Below are positions 48,179 to 59,760 of a stretch of DNA of 64,000 nt, in pieces (position 1 is the first letter of the stretch; each line of letters opens with the position of its first letter). Source of the stretch: Cycas panzhihuaensis (lineage: Eukaryota; Cycadophyta); the NCBI GenBank assembly GCA_023213395.1, contig CM041465.1, positions 123,511,741 to 123,575,740 on the forward strand, written 5' to 3'. The notes beneath the pieces are model-generated. The model ran no database searches, had not been told where the DNA came from, and was given only the letters and a program-made list of their open reading frames with translations. The position numbers and the translations under genes were made by a program.

Positions 48179-49521
48179 TCGCCTCCATCACCTTGGAACT
48201 AGAGAAAAAGTGAGTGTTGCTGCCATGATGAGGAGTAATAGGTAGGGTTTCTAACCTACCCCCCACCTCCCAGATTTCATCTCATTTTTAATTTTAATTT
48301 TCTTTTTTGAAGAAAACTAGTTCGTCGGGTTTGTTTGCCTATTTAGTTTTTATTGTATTTTCCTTTTTTTATTTTAATTTAGATAAAACAAATACTCCCC
48401 CCCTCCCTTATTACATTTCGATTTAATATCATAACCCCCTTAATCACATTAAGAAGTTATTTAAAATCTCTTTTAATTAAACTTTAGGCTAAATTTAAAT
48501 TAGCCCCCCCCTCTCCTATACTTTATTAATTCCTTCCTATAACATTTGATTTACAAAATAATACTAATCTTTTACTTTTAATACTTTTTAATAATCAAAA
48601 CTTTATTACATTTTAAATTTAAATCAGTTCACCTTCCCTTAACTATATACTCTATTGTTAAGTTTAAACCCCCTCTCAATATTATATATATTTATATATA
48701 TATGCTTTTTAAAGCCTAATCAACTTAGACAAAATCAACACTCTTTATATATTTTAATTTCCCTCCCTTATTATAAAATAATACACTTATTTTATTTATT
48801 TTTATTAATTATTATATCAAACCCTTTTTTTATTATATTTATTATAATCACCCTCCCTAACTACATTGTTTTTAATGCTAAATTAGTCCCCTTTATAACT
48901 TCATTTAATGTTGATATAAGCCTTCCTTTAATCTCCTCCCTATATTAATCTCCTTCTATTTTAACATTAAAAACAGTGTATCTTCCCATTACAAAATATC
49001 TCTTTTAATTAAATTTTCATTTTTAATCAATAAACACTCAGCATAACCCCGATAAAATATTTAGATATTTAATCTTTTTCAACATTAAAGTTATGTTCTA
49101 ATCAATAAAATTTTCTTTAATTTAATTTGCTTGATAATCAATAAACTTTTTTTTAGCAAACATTTATTTTTTAAGGGAACTTTTTTATTAGAACTATTTT
49201 AATCAAGGGGGACTTTTTATTTCTTTAAGGATTTGTTCATTTTTTTAGAGTAAGAGAAACTAATTTGTTTGTCAAAGGGGGACTATTTATCAAAGAAGAC
49301 TGTTTATCAAAAGGGATTTTTTCTTAAGGAGGATATTTGTTTAAGAATATATCATTATTTATTTAAGGGAAAATCAAGTAATGTATATTATAATGCTTTC
49401 TTTTTTTATTTTTTAAATTATGCCTGTTAAATTAATCTAATGATTAGTACTTTTAGTAAGTGATTATTTTTTCAATCACCTTCATATTTTTCATCTTCAA
49501 TCAAGCCTCATAACTTTCAAT

Positions 49522-50475
49522 ATGGCATTAATGCCAGAGACAATCACCTACGTTCTAATTCCAGTGTTAACCGGCTCAAACTATACCGACTGAAGGAATC
49601 ACATATCCCATTAGCTCAAATAGTAAAAAATATGGTGATATGTGATAGGTGAATTTCAAAGATTGAAAGCAGAAGCTACAGAGAGTTACATGGTATATCT
49701 GATGAACTCAGATACAGCCTGAGGCACCATATTAAACTCACTCTCACCAGAAATCAGTCAGTAGTTTTCTGAAACAGATGACTTGGCCACTGTCTGGAAA
49801 GCCCTGCAAGAAAAATATGATAAGGTTGATACACATCAAGTGGCTGTCCTAAAACAACAATTGTATGACCTTACTTTTGGCGATTTTTCTAATGTTGAGA
49901 AATTTTTAAGTAAAATTTAATTAATTAATAAAGATCTAGATAACTGCATCAAATCTAAAACCAAAGAAGGTGATGTTGAAAAAATAACTACGCATGTTAA
50001 AGACGACGATACGCTCGTACGTCTTATAGTAAACAAATTACCAAAATATTTTAATCTCTACAAAACTGCTAGACAACAAGCTGGCGACCCTCCTATAACA
50101 TTCAATCAGTTGATAAACCAGTTGATTGAACATTAGACAATGTTAATTCAAACATGCATCTTAAAAAATCCTTCACAGGCTTTATTTTCCAAAACTAAGA
50201 CATAGTTTAAAAATAAACAATAGAATAATTTTCATAATAATCCAAAATTTTAGAAACCTCATAGAGGTTCACCGTCTAATTCACAAAACAATGTTAAGTA
50301 TTCTGGTCCTACTAAACACCAGAATACTTCTAATTAGTTTTTTCATAGGAACAACGTAATTCCTTCTCAGAACACTAGTTGTGCCTATTGTCATAAAAAA
50401 GGCCACACTATTGATGTCTGTAGAAGTAGAATAACTTCAGAAGCATGGAAAGCTTCCAAGGGATTGCAAAATTGA
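49522..50475 (+). pseudogene. copia D gag
   Basis: From the ATG at 49522 the frame gives ITYVLIPVLTGSNYTD, LATVWKALQEKYDKVDTHQ, LYDLTFGDFSNVEKFLSKI and LVRLIVNKLPKYFNLYKTA. It then has an Asn/Gln-rich tail and an intact zinc knuckle CAYCHKKGHTIDVC (about 50380). Stops interrupt it, several at expected Trp or Gln codons. The gag would coat the element RNA. Confidence 0.9.
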
Positions 50476-53400
50476 CCTCAATCCCATTCTCATGCATGAT
50501 GTAAACATCGTCAAAATCATACTCGTTCTTTAGCAGGAACAACTTCTGTGTTTGTTGCCCTTTCAAATCAACCACCACAATGGATCTTTGACTTTGGTGC
50601 ATCCCATCATATGACAGGACACCAGAAAAATTTAACCATTATTAATTCGAAACAAACTCTAAAGAAGAGATTTCTTTAGGAAGCGGTAATCAAGTTAAAG
50701 TCAAAGGATCAGGTGATGTTATCTTAAAAGATGGTTCAATCAAGGACGTCTTTTACATACCTAGTTTGTTACCAAACTTACTCTCTGACTATCAAATCTG
50801 CCAGAAAGACCTTGTCAACAAATTCTAGAAAATAAATTTATCATTAAGGAACCATTAAACAAATTTAGATGTATTGCCTCAAGACATGTTGATTATAACA
50901 CATGTCTCTATAATTTAACAAGTCTTCAAAATAAAAAAACAAAATCTTTTAGTACCTTTATTGCCAAATCTGACTCAGTCAGCAAACTTTGGCATGCATG
51001 ATTTGGCCATACAAGTTATGGCAAATTGTAATATTTAAAGAAGTATGAAATGGTTCATGGTCTACCACCCTTAAACACTATTTATGGTGTTTGTGAAGCC
51101 TGTGTGATAGGTAAACAACACATGGATCCATTTCCATATAAAACTCAATTCAAAGCAACTACTTTACTTGAACTTGTCCACTCTAATATATGTTGACCCT
51201 TTCATATAACATCATACTCAGGTTCTCGTTATTTCGTTATATTTATTGATGATTATTCAAGAAAATATTGGGTTTACATACTCAAAACACGTAGTCAAGT
51301 GTTTGATATTCTCGTTGAATACAAAACACAAATTGAAAATCAATCAAATTCAAAAATCAAAATTTTTCGGTCTGATAATGCAAAGGAATATTTAAGTGGT
51401 AAGTTCACTTCTTTCTATAAATTACATATAATTAAATTCTAACATTCTGTTGCATATACACCTCAATAAAATGGTGTTGCTGAACATAAAAACTACACTC
51501 TTGTTGAGATGACTCATTGCATGTTATATGCAAAGAATCTAGATCTAAAATTATGGGTAGAAGCAATTAACTGCTCTAATTATTTATTAAATCGTTTACC
51601 TAGTAAATGTCTACATAACATTACTCTAGAACAAAAATGGTCTAGAAGAAAACCATCTATCAGTCATTTACGAATCTTTGGCAGTATTGCGTAGGGATAT
51701 ATCCCTCACGAAAAATGTAAAAAATTAGACCCGAGAAGTAAAAAATACATCTTCGTTAGATACAACGAAGAGAGTAAAGCTTATAGATTCCTGAATCTAG
51801 TCATGCATCAAATTTCTATTTTGCGTGATGTAATATTTGATGAAGAAGGATCTTCTTCAACCTCTACTTATGTAGAACTTCCTGTTGAAAGTTTGTTAAC
51901 CAACACCTGTTTGGTTGACCTATCTGATAAACAAACTGATCTGGAAGTTATAGAATCCTTATCAACTCAAGTCTGAAATTGGACTCTATCTGAACCTAAT
52001 GAAATAGATCCTTCCCTTCAGGTTAGTTCATCAAATCAACGTGTATCTTTAGAACCAGTTACTCACAAGTAACCTATTTAGGTAACAAAAATGCTTGCTG
52101 ATGCTGGATCTGATGTAGGTAATCCTACCAATACCAGACGCATACGTGCCCAAAAACTACATGCTAATTTTACCTTAATGATAAAAATAATGGACAATAA
52201 TGATCTTAGAACATTTAAACAAGCTAGCATCAATCCTGTATAGCAGGATGCTATGCAGACTGAATTTGATGCCTTAATTAAAAATTCAACCTGGGATCTT
52301 GTTCCTCTCCCACCTGGAAAAAATGTAGTTGACTGTAAATGGGTCTATAGGATAAAATATAACTCAACAAGCACAGTTGAAAAATATAAAGCTTGCCTTG
52401 TTGCAAAAGATTTTTCACAAATAGATGGCATTGATTATAATGAAACCTTTGCCCCTATTGCAAAAATGAACATAATTAAAACAATTATTACTCTAGCAGC
52501 CAAATTTAGTTGGGAAATCCACCAAATGGATGTTAAGAGTGCTTTCTTGAATAGTGATCTCAAAGAAGAAATCTATATGTCTCAGCCACCTGGATTTATT
52601 AAAAATCCTAATTTAGTTTGTAAACTTAAGAAATCTATTTATGGTTTAAAACGAGCTCCTCAAGCTTAGTATACTAAAGTAGATGACTATTTAATTCACA
52701 TTGGATACACTAGATGCATTAGTGATCCAAATCTCTATTTTAAATGTGAAAATGAAAATCTTACTATTCTAATCCTTTATGTTGATGACATTATAATTAC
52801 TAGATCATCAACTAATCATATTCATTATTTAAAATCTACTTTAATGAACAAATTCAAAGTGACCGATTTAGGTCTACTATATTACTTTCTTGGTTTATAA
52901 ATTTATTAAAATCATTCAAATATAACTATATCTCAACCTAAGTATATTCTAGATTTAATTCAACGGTTTAACATGGAAAATGCTAAATCTGTATCTAATC
53001 TATTACAATTAGGAGTCAAACTATCTACTGATTGTTCATCACCTTTATGTGACCCTACACTATATAGACAACTAATTGGCAGTTTTATCTATCTAACTCA
53101 CACCCGCCCTGATATTTCCTATGCTGTCGCTTTATGTTCCCATTATATACAATAGCTACATGAATCTCATTGGAAAGCAGCTAAACGTATCTTACGTTAT
53201 CTAAAGCATACTATGTTTTATGGTTTAACTTATAATTTTTGTAATAAACCTCTAACTTTAACTGGATATACTTATTCTGATTAGGCAGCTGATATAAATG
53301 ATCGTAAATCTACTTCAGGTTATATATTTTTTATAGATTCCTCACTTATTACTTGGTCTAGTAAGAAAATGCAGGCACTTACTTTATCCACAACTGAAGC

Positions 53401-53735
53401 AAAATATCGTGCACTTGTTGAAGCTAGTAAAGAAGTACTTTGACTCAAATCTTTACTAAATGAAATTGGTCTGTCTCTAAACTCTTCCATTGAACTTAAA
53501 GTTGATAATCAAGGGGCAATTTCTATAGCTACAAATCTAGTTTCACATTCTAGGACTAAGCATATTGCATTACATCAGTATTTATTCATAATTTAGTTAC
53601 TAATAATCTTGTTTCTTTGTCTTATTGTCTAATTGATCTACAGATTATTAACATTCTTATGAAGTCTTTAACTGAAGTAAAGTTTCTAAATCTCAGAGAT
53701 CTGTTGCAGATAAAAGAAGTCTCCATCAAAGGGGG
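50476..53735 (+). pseudogene. copia D pol: protease, integrase, RT, RNase H
   Basis: Protease shows WIFDFGASHHMTGHQ (about 50580), where DSG has become DFG. Integrase shows LWHAxFGHTSYGKL, CEACVIGKQH, the core VIFIDDYSRKYWVY (about 51240) and FRSDNAKEYLS (about 51370). RT includes FDALIKNSTWDLVPLP, WVYRIKYNSTSTVEKYKAC, FAPIAKMN and the intact active box YVDDIIIT (about 52780). RNase H has ITWSSKKMQALTLSTTEAKY and DNQGAISIATNLVSHSRTKH. More than ten stops occur, several at conserved Trp or Gln. Confidence 0.92.
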
Positions 53736-53792
53736 ATCATTGTGATGAAGACCTTATTTTTTTATAGCATAAAAGTTTACATTAAAGAGAGA

Positions 53793-54226
53793 TGTTAGAA
53801 ATATTAATGTAATATTTATGTTCTTTTTAAAGTTTATATTTTAGTCACATGTCTAAATGTGTATTTAAGTTATCATAAGGTTTAAACTTTAATGTTTATT
53901 AATTAAGGTGGTTGAAATGCGAAACTGCATTTCAACGAACCTTTCATTGTATAAATTGATCTCCTAGATTCAAGGAGATGGTTCCATGAATCTAGGAGGG
54001 TTGTCTGTATGCCTTTTCAAAGGCTGGTTTAGGTGTTAGGTGGTTTACCTATTTGGTTTTCTGTTTACAGCTATTCTTAGTAAAAATAGAACTTAAAGAG
54101 GTGGCTTTTATTCCCTAGAAGGGGTTTTCCACCTGTCAACCTATGTACATGTGTAATATCATTTGTTTTCCTATGGTTTTATGTTTAATATGATCCTATG
54201 ATGTTATGCATGTGCCTATTCTCATA
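53793..54226 (+). repeat. 3' LTR of copia D
   Basis: It begins TGTTAGAAATATT after the purine tract AAAGAGAGA and ends CTCATA before the ATTAC duplication. It keeps both hairpins. Confidence 0.93.
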
Positions 54227-55330
54227 ATTACTAATCCTAATCTTGTTTGTAAATCAAACAAATATTTAAATGGTCTTAAACAAGCCCCTTGAGTTTAGTA
54301 CATTAATATTGATAATTATCTTATTTAAAATAGTTACACTATATGTATTAACGATCCCAATCTCTATTTTAAATAATAAAATAATAATATTACTATTCTA
54401 ACTCTCTATGTTGATGATATTATTATCACTAGATCTCTACTCTCTGATATCTTTCAGTTAAAAACTATCCTTATGAACAAATTTGAAATGAGATACTTAC
54501 AAAAATTTCACTACTTTCTTGGTCTATAAATTTGTCAGTCTGAATCTTTAATTTCTATTTTACAACCTAAATATATACTTGACTTAATTAAAAGATTTAA
54601 TGTAAAAAATTTAAAACCAATATGAACTCCTTTGTAATCAGTTGTAAAATTATCAATTAATTATCAAACACCTCCCTACAATCTTACCTTATATTTCCAA
54701 TTAATCATTAAAAGTCTTATATACTTAATCTATGTTGTTACTTTATGTTTTACGTATATGCAAAAGCTTCATGAATCATACTAGAAAGCAACGAAACAAA
54801 TCTTATAATACCTCCAAGGTATAATTCCTTATGGTATAAACTATAATTATTATAGTTCTGATCTTAAATTGATAGATTACACAAATTCAAATTGGGTGGG
54901 TGATTTCGATGATCACAAATGTATAGCTAGATATATTTTCTTTCTTGGTTCTTCCTTTATTACTTGGTCAAGCAAAAGGATGCAATCTCTGGTACTACCT
55001 ATAATAGAAACTAAATATTGAGTTTTAATAGAAGCTAGTAAGGAATATTTATAGATTAAATCTTTATTAAATGAGTTTGGTTTATTTACGACTTCTTCTA
55101 TTCAAATTAAAATTGATAATCAAGGTGTCATTTCTATTGCAACTAATCTTATATCATATTCTAGAATAAAACATATAGAATTACATGAATATCTTATTCA
55201 TAATCTTATACATGATAATACTATTAACTTCTTTTATTATCCTATAAATTTATAGATTGCAGATATATTAACTAAACCATTGGTAGAATCCAAGTTCGTC
55301 AAGCTATGAGAATTGTTGAAGATTGATGAA
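54227..55330 (+). pseudogene. copia C RT end and RNase H
   Basis: The interrupted RT resumes with NPNLVCK, YLNGLKQAP, INDPNLYFK and the intact active box LYVDDIIITRS (about 54408). RNase H follows with SSFITWSSKRMQSLVLP and IKIDNQGVISIATNLISYSRIKHIELHEYL, ending at ADILTKPLVESKFVKL near 55305. Stops are scattered through it. It is clearly related to the RT of element D, so D may have jumped into a member of its own superfamily. Confidence 0.88.
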
Positions 55331-55416
55331 GTCTTCACTAAAGAGAGATTGACATGTTAAAGTCTTCATCATTCTTCTTCTTCATCTATTATACTAAAGA
55401 TAATATTAAAAGGGGA

Positions 55417-55783
55417 TTCTAGAAATAATATTTTAATGTAATGTTATCTTATAAAGTTTATATTATGTATTTAACTAATAATTATATTAAAAGATTAGTG
55501 AATAGACCGTTGTCCATTCAACAAACTTTCGTTTATATTCCTCGATTAAATTATTCGAGGATCTTTATGCTGAGTTAGATAGGTTGACTGGATTAGTCAC
55601 AAGAGAGAGGATAAGATCCTTATATATAATACATTTCAATATTAATATAATATTACATATTTAAGAGGTGTTTTTTATTCCTTAGAAGGGTTTTCCACCT
55701 GTCAATCTTCTGTACTATTGTATATATTATTTTTATGGATGATTAATATTTATTTTTTTTAAAGTTTATCCCTCTCTCCAATA
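55417..55783 (+). repeat. 3' LTR of copia C
   Basis: It starts TTCTAGAAATAAT (partner TGTTAGAAATAAT) after AAAAGGGGA and ends TCCAATA, followed by CAGGT. Confidence 0.88.
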
Positions 55784-56097
55784 CAGGTATCTTTGGATAA
55801 GATGTAATACTCTTATCATTGAATCAAATCAAACAATATCTGTTTGAATTAGTTATTTGTAGTTATGGTTTTTAAAAGATGCCCAAGGTTGATGCTAGTC
55901 CATTATCTCTTTGACTTAAATCTTTCGTTGTTAGTATAACTTCTAAAAGACATCTTCTTGAGTGTGTGCCATCCATTTTGTTTTCTATAGACATCTACCA
56001 TGGGACTTACTATTTGGATCGATTATTCACTATATATTTGAATGTACTATTAGTACATAAGCTTTATGTGATTACACCTTTTTTTTAGAGGGTCCTC
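55784..56097. other. short AT-rich segment between elements C and F
   Basis: It may be the continuation of the interior of element E after the C insertion. No domain is visible. Its last five bases, TCCTC (56093-56097), are the target duplication of element F. Confidence 0.45.
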
Positions 56098-56493
56098 TAT
56101 TAAAATTATCTAAGACCACCTTCATTTCTTTATATCTTTGTAATCTAATGTTTGTATTATATATTAATGGACCCTTGATGTAATTAATTCACATTTGATA
56201 TTGAGGTCGAGTCCACTTCTTGTGTTGTTAGGTCGGCCTATCAAATTATCATCTAACATCAACCAATAGCTATATATTATGCCTCATACCTTTGTACGCT
56301 ATATTGATTTGATGTTAATGCAAAATGTCTACCTACAAGAGAGCCTTACTATGTGATGAATTCACCCATAACCTTGCCAGTCACTTTGTTTTTATTTACA
56401 TATTTCATTGATTATTTCAGTCATTTTGTTTGATATATATTGATCAATACACATGTATTAAAGATTATAACGTTCTTATCATGGTATCAGAGC
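56098..56493 (+). repeat. 5' LTR and primer site of copia F
   Basis: The LTR starts TATTAAAATTATC (partner TGTTGAAACTATC) and ends TTATCA (56481). TGGTATCAGAGC at 56482-56493 is the initiator-Met primer site. Confidence 0.93.
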
Positions 56494-58409
56494 TATATGT
56501 ACTTAATTTGAAGTATGTTTAATGTTTTAAAGCTCTTCTGCTCACTTGTTTTCAAGTTTTTGGTAAAATATCTAAATCTCATATAGTGCTGAAGTAAAAC
56601 ATACCTGGTTGTAGTTGATTACAACCTCTTATAGTAACTTGTTTGCTTGTTTACACTCATATGGGATGTAAATCAAAGATTATTGAAGAAAATGAATGAA
56701 AAATGAGTATTTTTCATTCACTACAACCCAATTATTGATTGTTTCTTCTTGTTGGAGCTTCACCTATGCTTGTGGCATCCCTACACCCACTATTATTGCC
56801 TGTTAGAGGAGATTTGAGGTGATTTTAGGCTTTGTCTACATTCGTTTCACTTAGTTTAGCCTATGCATAACCCTAGACTTCAGTAATATTGTTCTCATTA
56901 TCTAAAGTCTCTTTTCATGATCTGTCACCTCCAGTGGCTACATATATGCCCTATGCCCCCTACTATGTAATATCATTCTATTTGGTGGCCTTTTGATTAG
57001 GTATCTAAGCTCTCGAAGCTCCACAGGACTCGCACGCCTCACGTGCAGGCCGTGTAGACAAAGAACATTTAAAATTTCATATTTTTATCACATATTCAGA
57101 CCTTTAATCATATGATATTAAATTTGATTGAAATCTCAACTTAAATCCACATGTAACCCCCTTCTTTGGGCATATTCAGCTCTCATATAACCTTTTTTTT
57201 TTACTTAAGGGCAAACACCAAACTTTGATAAGCTGGATTTAATTATTTTTTGTAATTGAAAAAATAATTTAGCTACATTTAATAATTTTTCAAGTTTGCC
57301 AGCCCCCTAGAAATGTTAGTAGGTGGTCATGTGTAGCCAACAAGCAACTGGAGGCCAAATTCAATGGGGATTTAACCCCAATTTCACTTATGTTTTACCA
57401 TAAAGAGGTTTCTAATATCTTTGCAATCGTACATCCATTTTGCGAACCACTTAGACCATTAGAAAGTAGATTCATAGCTCTACAACTTAGAATCAAATTG
57501 AGTTAAATTTGGAGTTAATTTGTAGGACATATTAGTTGCTAAAGTTAGCCTTTATGATTGAGCTTTTTGAGCCTTATTTTTTAAGTTTTTAAGGCTTTTT
57601 TCAATTTCTTTGAGGTTCATTTACTAGTTTAGGCTGCGACTAATCTTTTTTAACTATCTAATTTTAATTTTTAAGGATAATTAGTGCATGGTAATGTTTC
57701 TTGTATAGGTGTTGCTCTTCAAAGGTTGATGAAGTTCACTTTTAAAGTCTGACTTATTAAAGAGCTTTTTAAACCTACCATTGTCATTTCAGTTTACTTT
57801 ATTTCATTTTCATTTCATTTATTACTTTAAAAGGAACCACTTATTTATAAGAAACTCACTTTAAAAATTAAATTTTCACATTAAAAAGATAACTCTCGAA
57901 TTGAACCCCCTTTTCTTATCCTTATAAGGAGAACGATTATAACCCCTAAAGTTACCACCCCGCGCATGCCCTTAGCCTACTCATGTTGGATGAGTAACAT
58001 CATTAACTATTAGGTATATTAGGTGGCAGATTGAGGCAAAGACCTTATCCTCTGGAGTTTGAAGACCAAGCTAAACTTAGAGGGGTGAGTGCCTTGGTTA
58101 GTAAGTTCTCACTGCTAGATTTGTCATGGATATAAGTTTGACGCAAGTGGGAAAATAAATTAGAGGGGTCTTAAGACTTTCTTTATAGCCTACATACTAA
58201 GGTATATCGAGCCTTTAAGCTTATATACTAATATATCAGGTCCCTAGTTGGCCACTTGTGGGCAGGTGTCACTAGACAGAATAGTAACTGAGAACTTTCC
58301 TAGAGATCCTTAACCTTAGAATTCTAGATTAGAAGCTACTTAGGTAGATTAGTACCTTATTACAAAAAGACTTTAAAGACATAAAATCAAACACCAAAAC
58401 CTTTTAAAC
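56494..58409 (+). other. leader of copia F
   Basis: This is a 1.9-kb mostly AT-rich leader without a recognised gene. A GC-rich island at about 57025-57060 contains CACGTG, the plant G-box core. Nothing else stands out. Confidence 0.5.
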
Positions 58410-59330
58410 ATGGCATCACAAATACTCCTTTCAAATAGCATTATACCATAGAATAAGTTAGTTAAAAACTTTCTTATCATGAATGAATTTTATGTCTATG
58501 TTAATGGGGACATACCCCTTCCTATATTTATACAAGACCCTAATGATTCCACTAAAATAATCCCACCAGATCCTGTAGCCTTAACAAACTTTAAAGCTAA
58601 GGATAACATTGCATTATCCTTCCTCCACTTGGCAGCTGAAGACCAAGTGGACTAAAACATTGAAACTACCTAAACATTCATGAGGTATGGAATATACTTT
58701 GTGCCCTCTATGAGAGAAAAGATGAATCTAGATCTTTAACACTCAAAGCTTGTCTATTTTATATGCCTTTTGCTAGAAATATTACCAACCATTTAACTAA
58801 AGTAAAAACAATTCAAAATTAGTTGATTATCCTTGGTGAGCCACCTTCTAACCACAACTTGATTTCTAGCATCATTAATAGTCTACCTATTAAATATAAC
58901 TCTTTTATATCCAAGCTACATGACAATTACTCCAAGTTAGACTTTATAACCTTTGAGTGGCTCTTGCTTCAAGGGGAAAACATACTCAATCAACTAGGGG
59001 TAACATCAACATCTGACTCAGCTCCCATCTTTGCTGCCCAAAACTTAGAAAATGGTAAGTCTGTTAATAAAGTAGCCCATCAACTTAGTTAGAAACAAGA
59101 CCTAGCTCAACACTTAGACTCTCTTTCCATATTATAAGAGTCACATTAGTAGCCAACTCAATAACAACTTGTTGGTATTTCCTCCTCCTCATATCTAATT
59201 TAGTAGTCTTAATAGTCTCAACACTAATCATAGGGACAATCTCAAAAGAATCAACAGGGCAAACCAAATGTCACCTACCTCTACTGTGACAAAACTAAAC
59301 ATCTAGTTGTTGAACGCAGGAGATGACAGA
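58410..59330 (+). pseudogene. copia F gag
   Basis: The frame starts at the ATG at 58410 (MASQILLSNSIIP) and shifts near 58660. It continues with EVWNILCALYERKDESRSL, FARNITNHLTKVK, LIILGEPPSNHNLISSIINS and LPIKYNSFISKLHDNYSKL, the UBN2-type gag core. A zinc-knuckle remnant YCDKTKHLVVE lies near 59285. Stops at Gln and Lys codons break it. Confidence 0.87.
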
Positions 59331-59760
59331 GTAATGTATAACTCTTACAGAACTAAGGGAGCCAAGCATATAGACCATATTATCAATAATCGCCTCTTAT
59401 TTATTAATAAGGAGCACCCTCATATCATCAAGGAGGTCCTAGTTACGCTCAACAAAAACAAGGAGTTTCTTATAAATAACGAGGACCATGCCCTCTTCAA
59501 TGAACCCCTTGTCCATAACAAGGAGACCCTCTTTTTCAATAAGGAGGCTCTTATTATCAACAAGGTTATCCTATTCAACAATAAGGAGGCCTTTTCTACC
59601 CACAAGAAGAACCATCATACCAACCTCAAGGCCAATGCTATCAATAGAATTAGAATCCAAGACCTAGATAAGGACAAAGACCTCAAAATAGGCAATGGTT
59701 CTCAAATAGAAATTAAAGGAACCAATAAAATAATCAACAACAAGATGGAAACATAGAAGA
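59331..59760 (+). pseudogene. copia F gag/pol linker, Gln/Gly/Tyr/Pro-rich
   Basis: In the frame consistent with the copia proteins, this stretch reads YHQGGPSYAQQKQGVSYK, QGDPLFQ, GGSYYQQGYPIQQ and YPQEEPSYQPQGQ, a low-complexity repeat of about ten residues. Nearly every interruption is TAA or TGA at a likely CAA or CGA codon. The unbroken 149-codon frame over the same bases is out of phase and accidental. Gln/Tyr/Gly-rich tails in gag can drive assembly, but this is only an analogy. Confidence 0.65.

Larger units (their letters stand above)
47130..49521 (+). other. long leader of copia D
   Basis: This 2.4-kb region between the primer site and gag contains a sense frame starting near the ATG at 47158 with no known domain, an antisense host-like fragment (47645-47962), a 56-bp duplication and, from 48250 on, AT-rich DNA with repeated C-rich tracts (for example 48388-48415). 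Such a long leader is unusual for copia elements. Confidence 0.6.
46675..54226 (+). mobile_element. Ty1/copia element D, nested in the RT of element C
   Basis: LTRs at 46675-47117 and 53793-54226 are very alike and are flanked by a perfect ATTAC duplication (46670-46674, 54227-54231). A near-perfect primer site (TGGTATCGGAGC) follows the first LTR. The order leader, gag, protease, integrase, RT, RNase H is complete. Removing D joins the two halves of element C's RT (IGFIT then NPNLVCK), which proves the nesting order. Confidence 0.94.
43518..55783 (+). mobile_element. Ty1/copia element C, itself interrupted by element D
   Basis: LTRs at 43518-43893 and 55417-55783 share long words such as TTTATATTATGTATTTAAC and CACAAGAGAGAG. 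A perfect initiator-Met primer site follows the first, and the purine tract AAAAGGGGA precedes the second. Flanks TAAGT and CAGGT agree at three of five bases. The interior holds gag, RT and RNase H pieces split by element D at 46675-54226. Without D the element is about 4.7 kb. Confidence 0.88.

Noticed and set aside
57020-57065. GC-rich island with a G-box core in the leader of copia F
   Set aside because: One CACGTG in a 40-bp patch is too little to claim a regulatory element.
59307-59756. 149-codon plus-strand ORF rich in Asn and Lys
   Set aside because: It is out of phase with the gag-pol homology. The neighbouring frame gives a Gln/Gly/Pro/Tyr repeat that continues from the zinc knuckle, so this frame is open only by chance.
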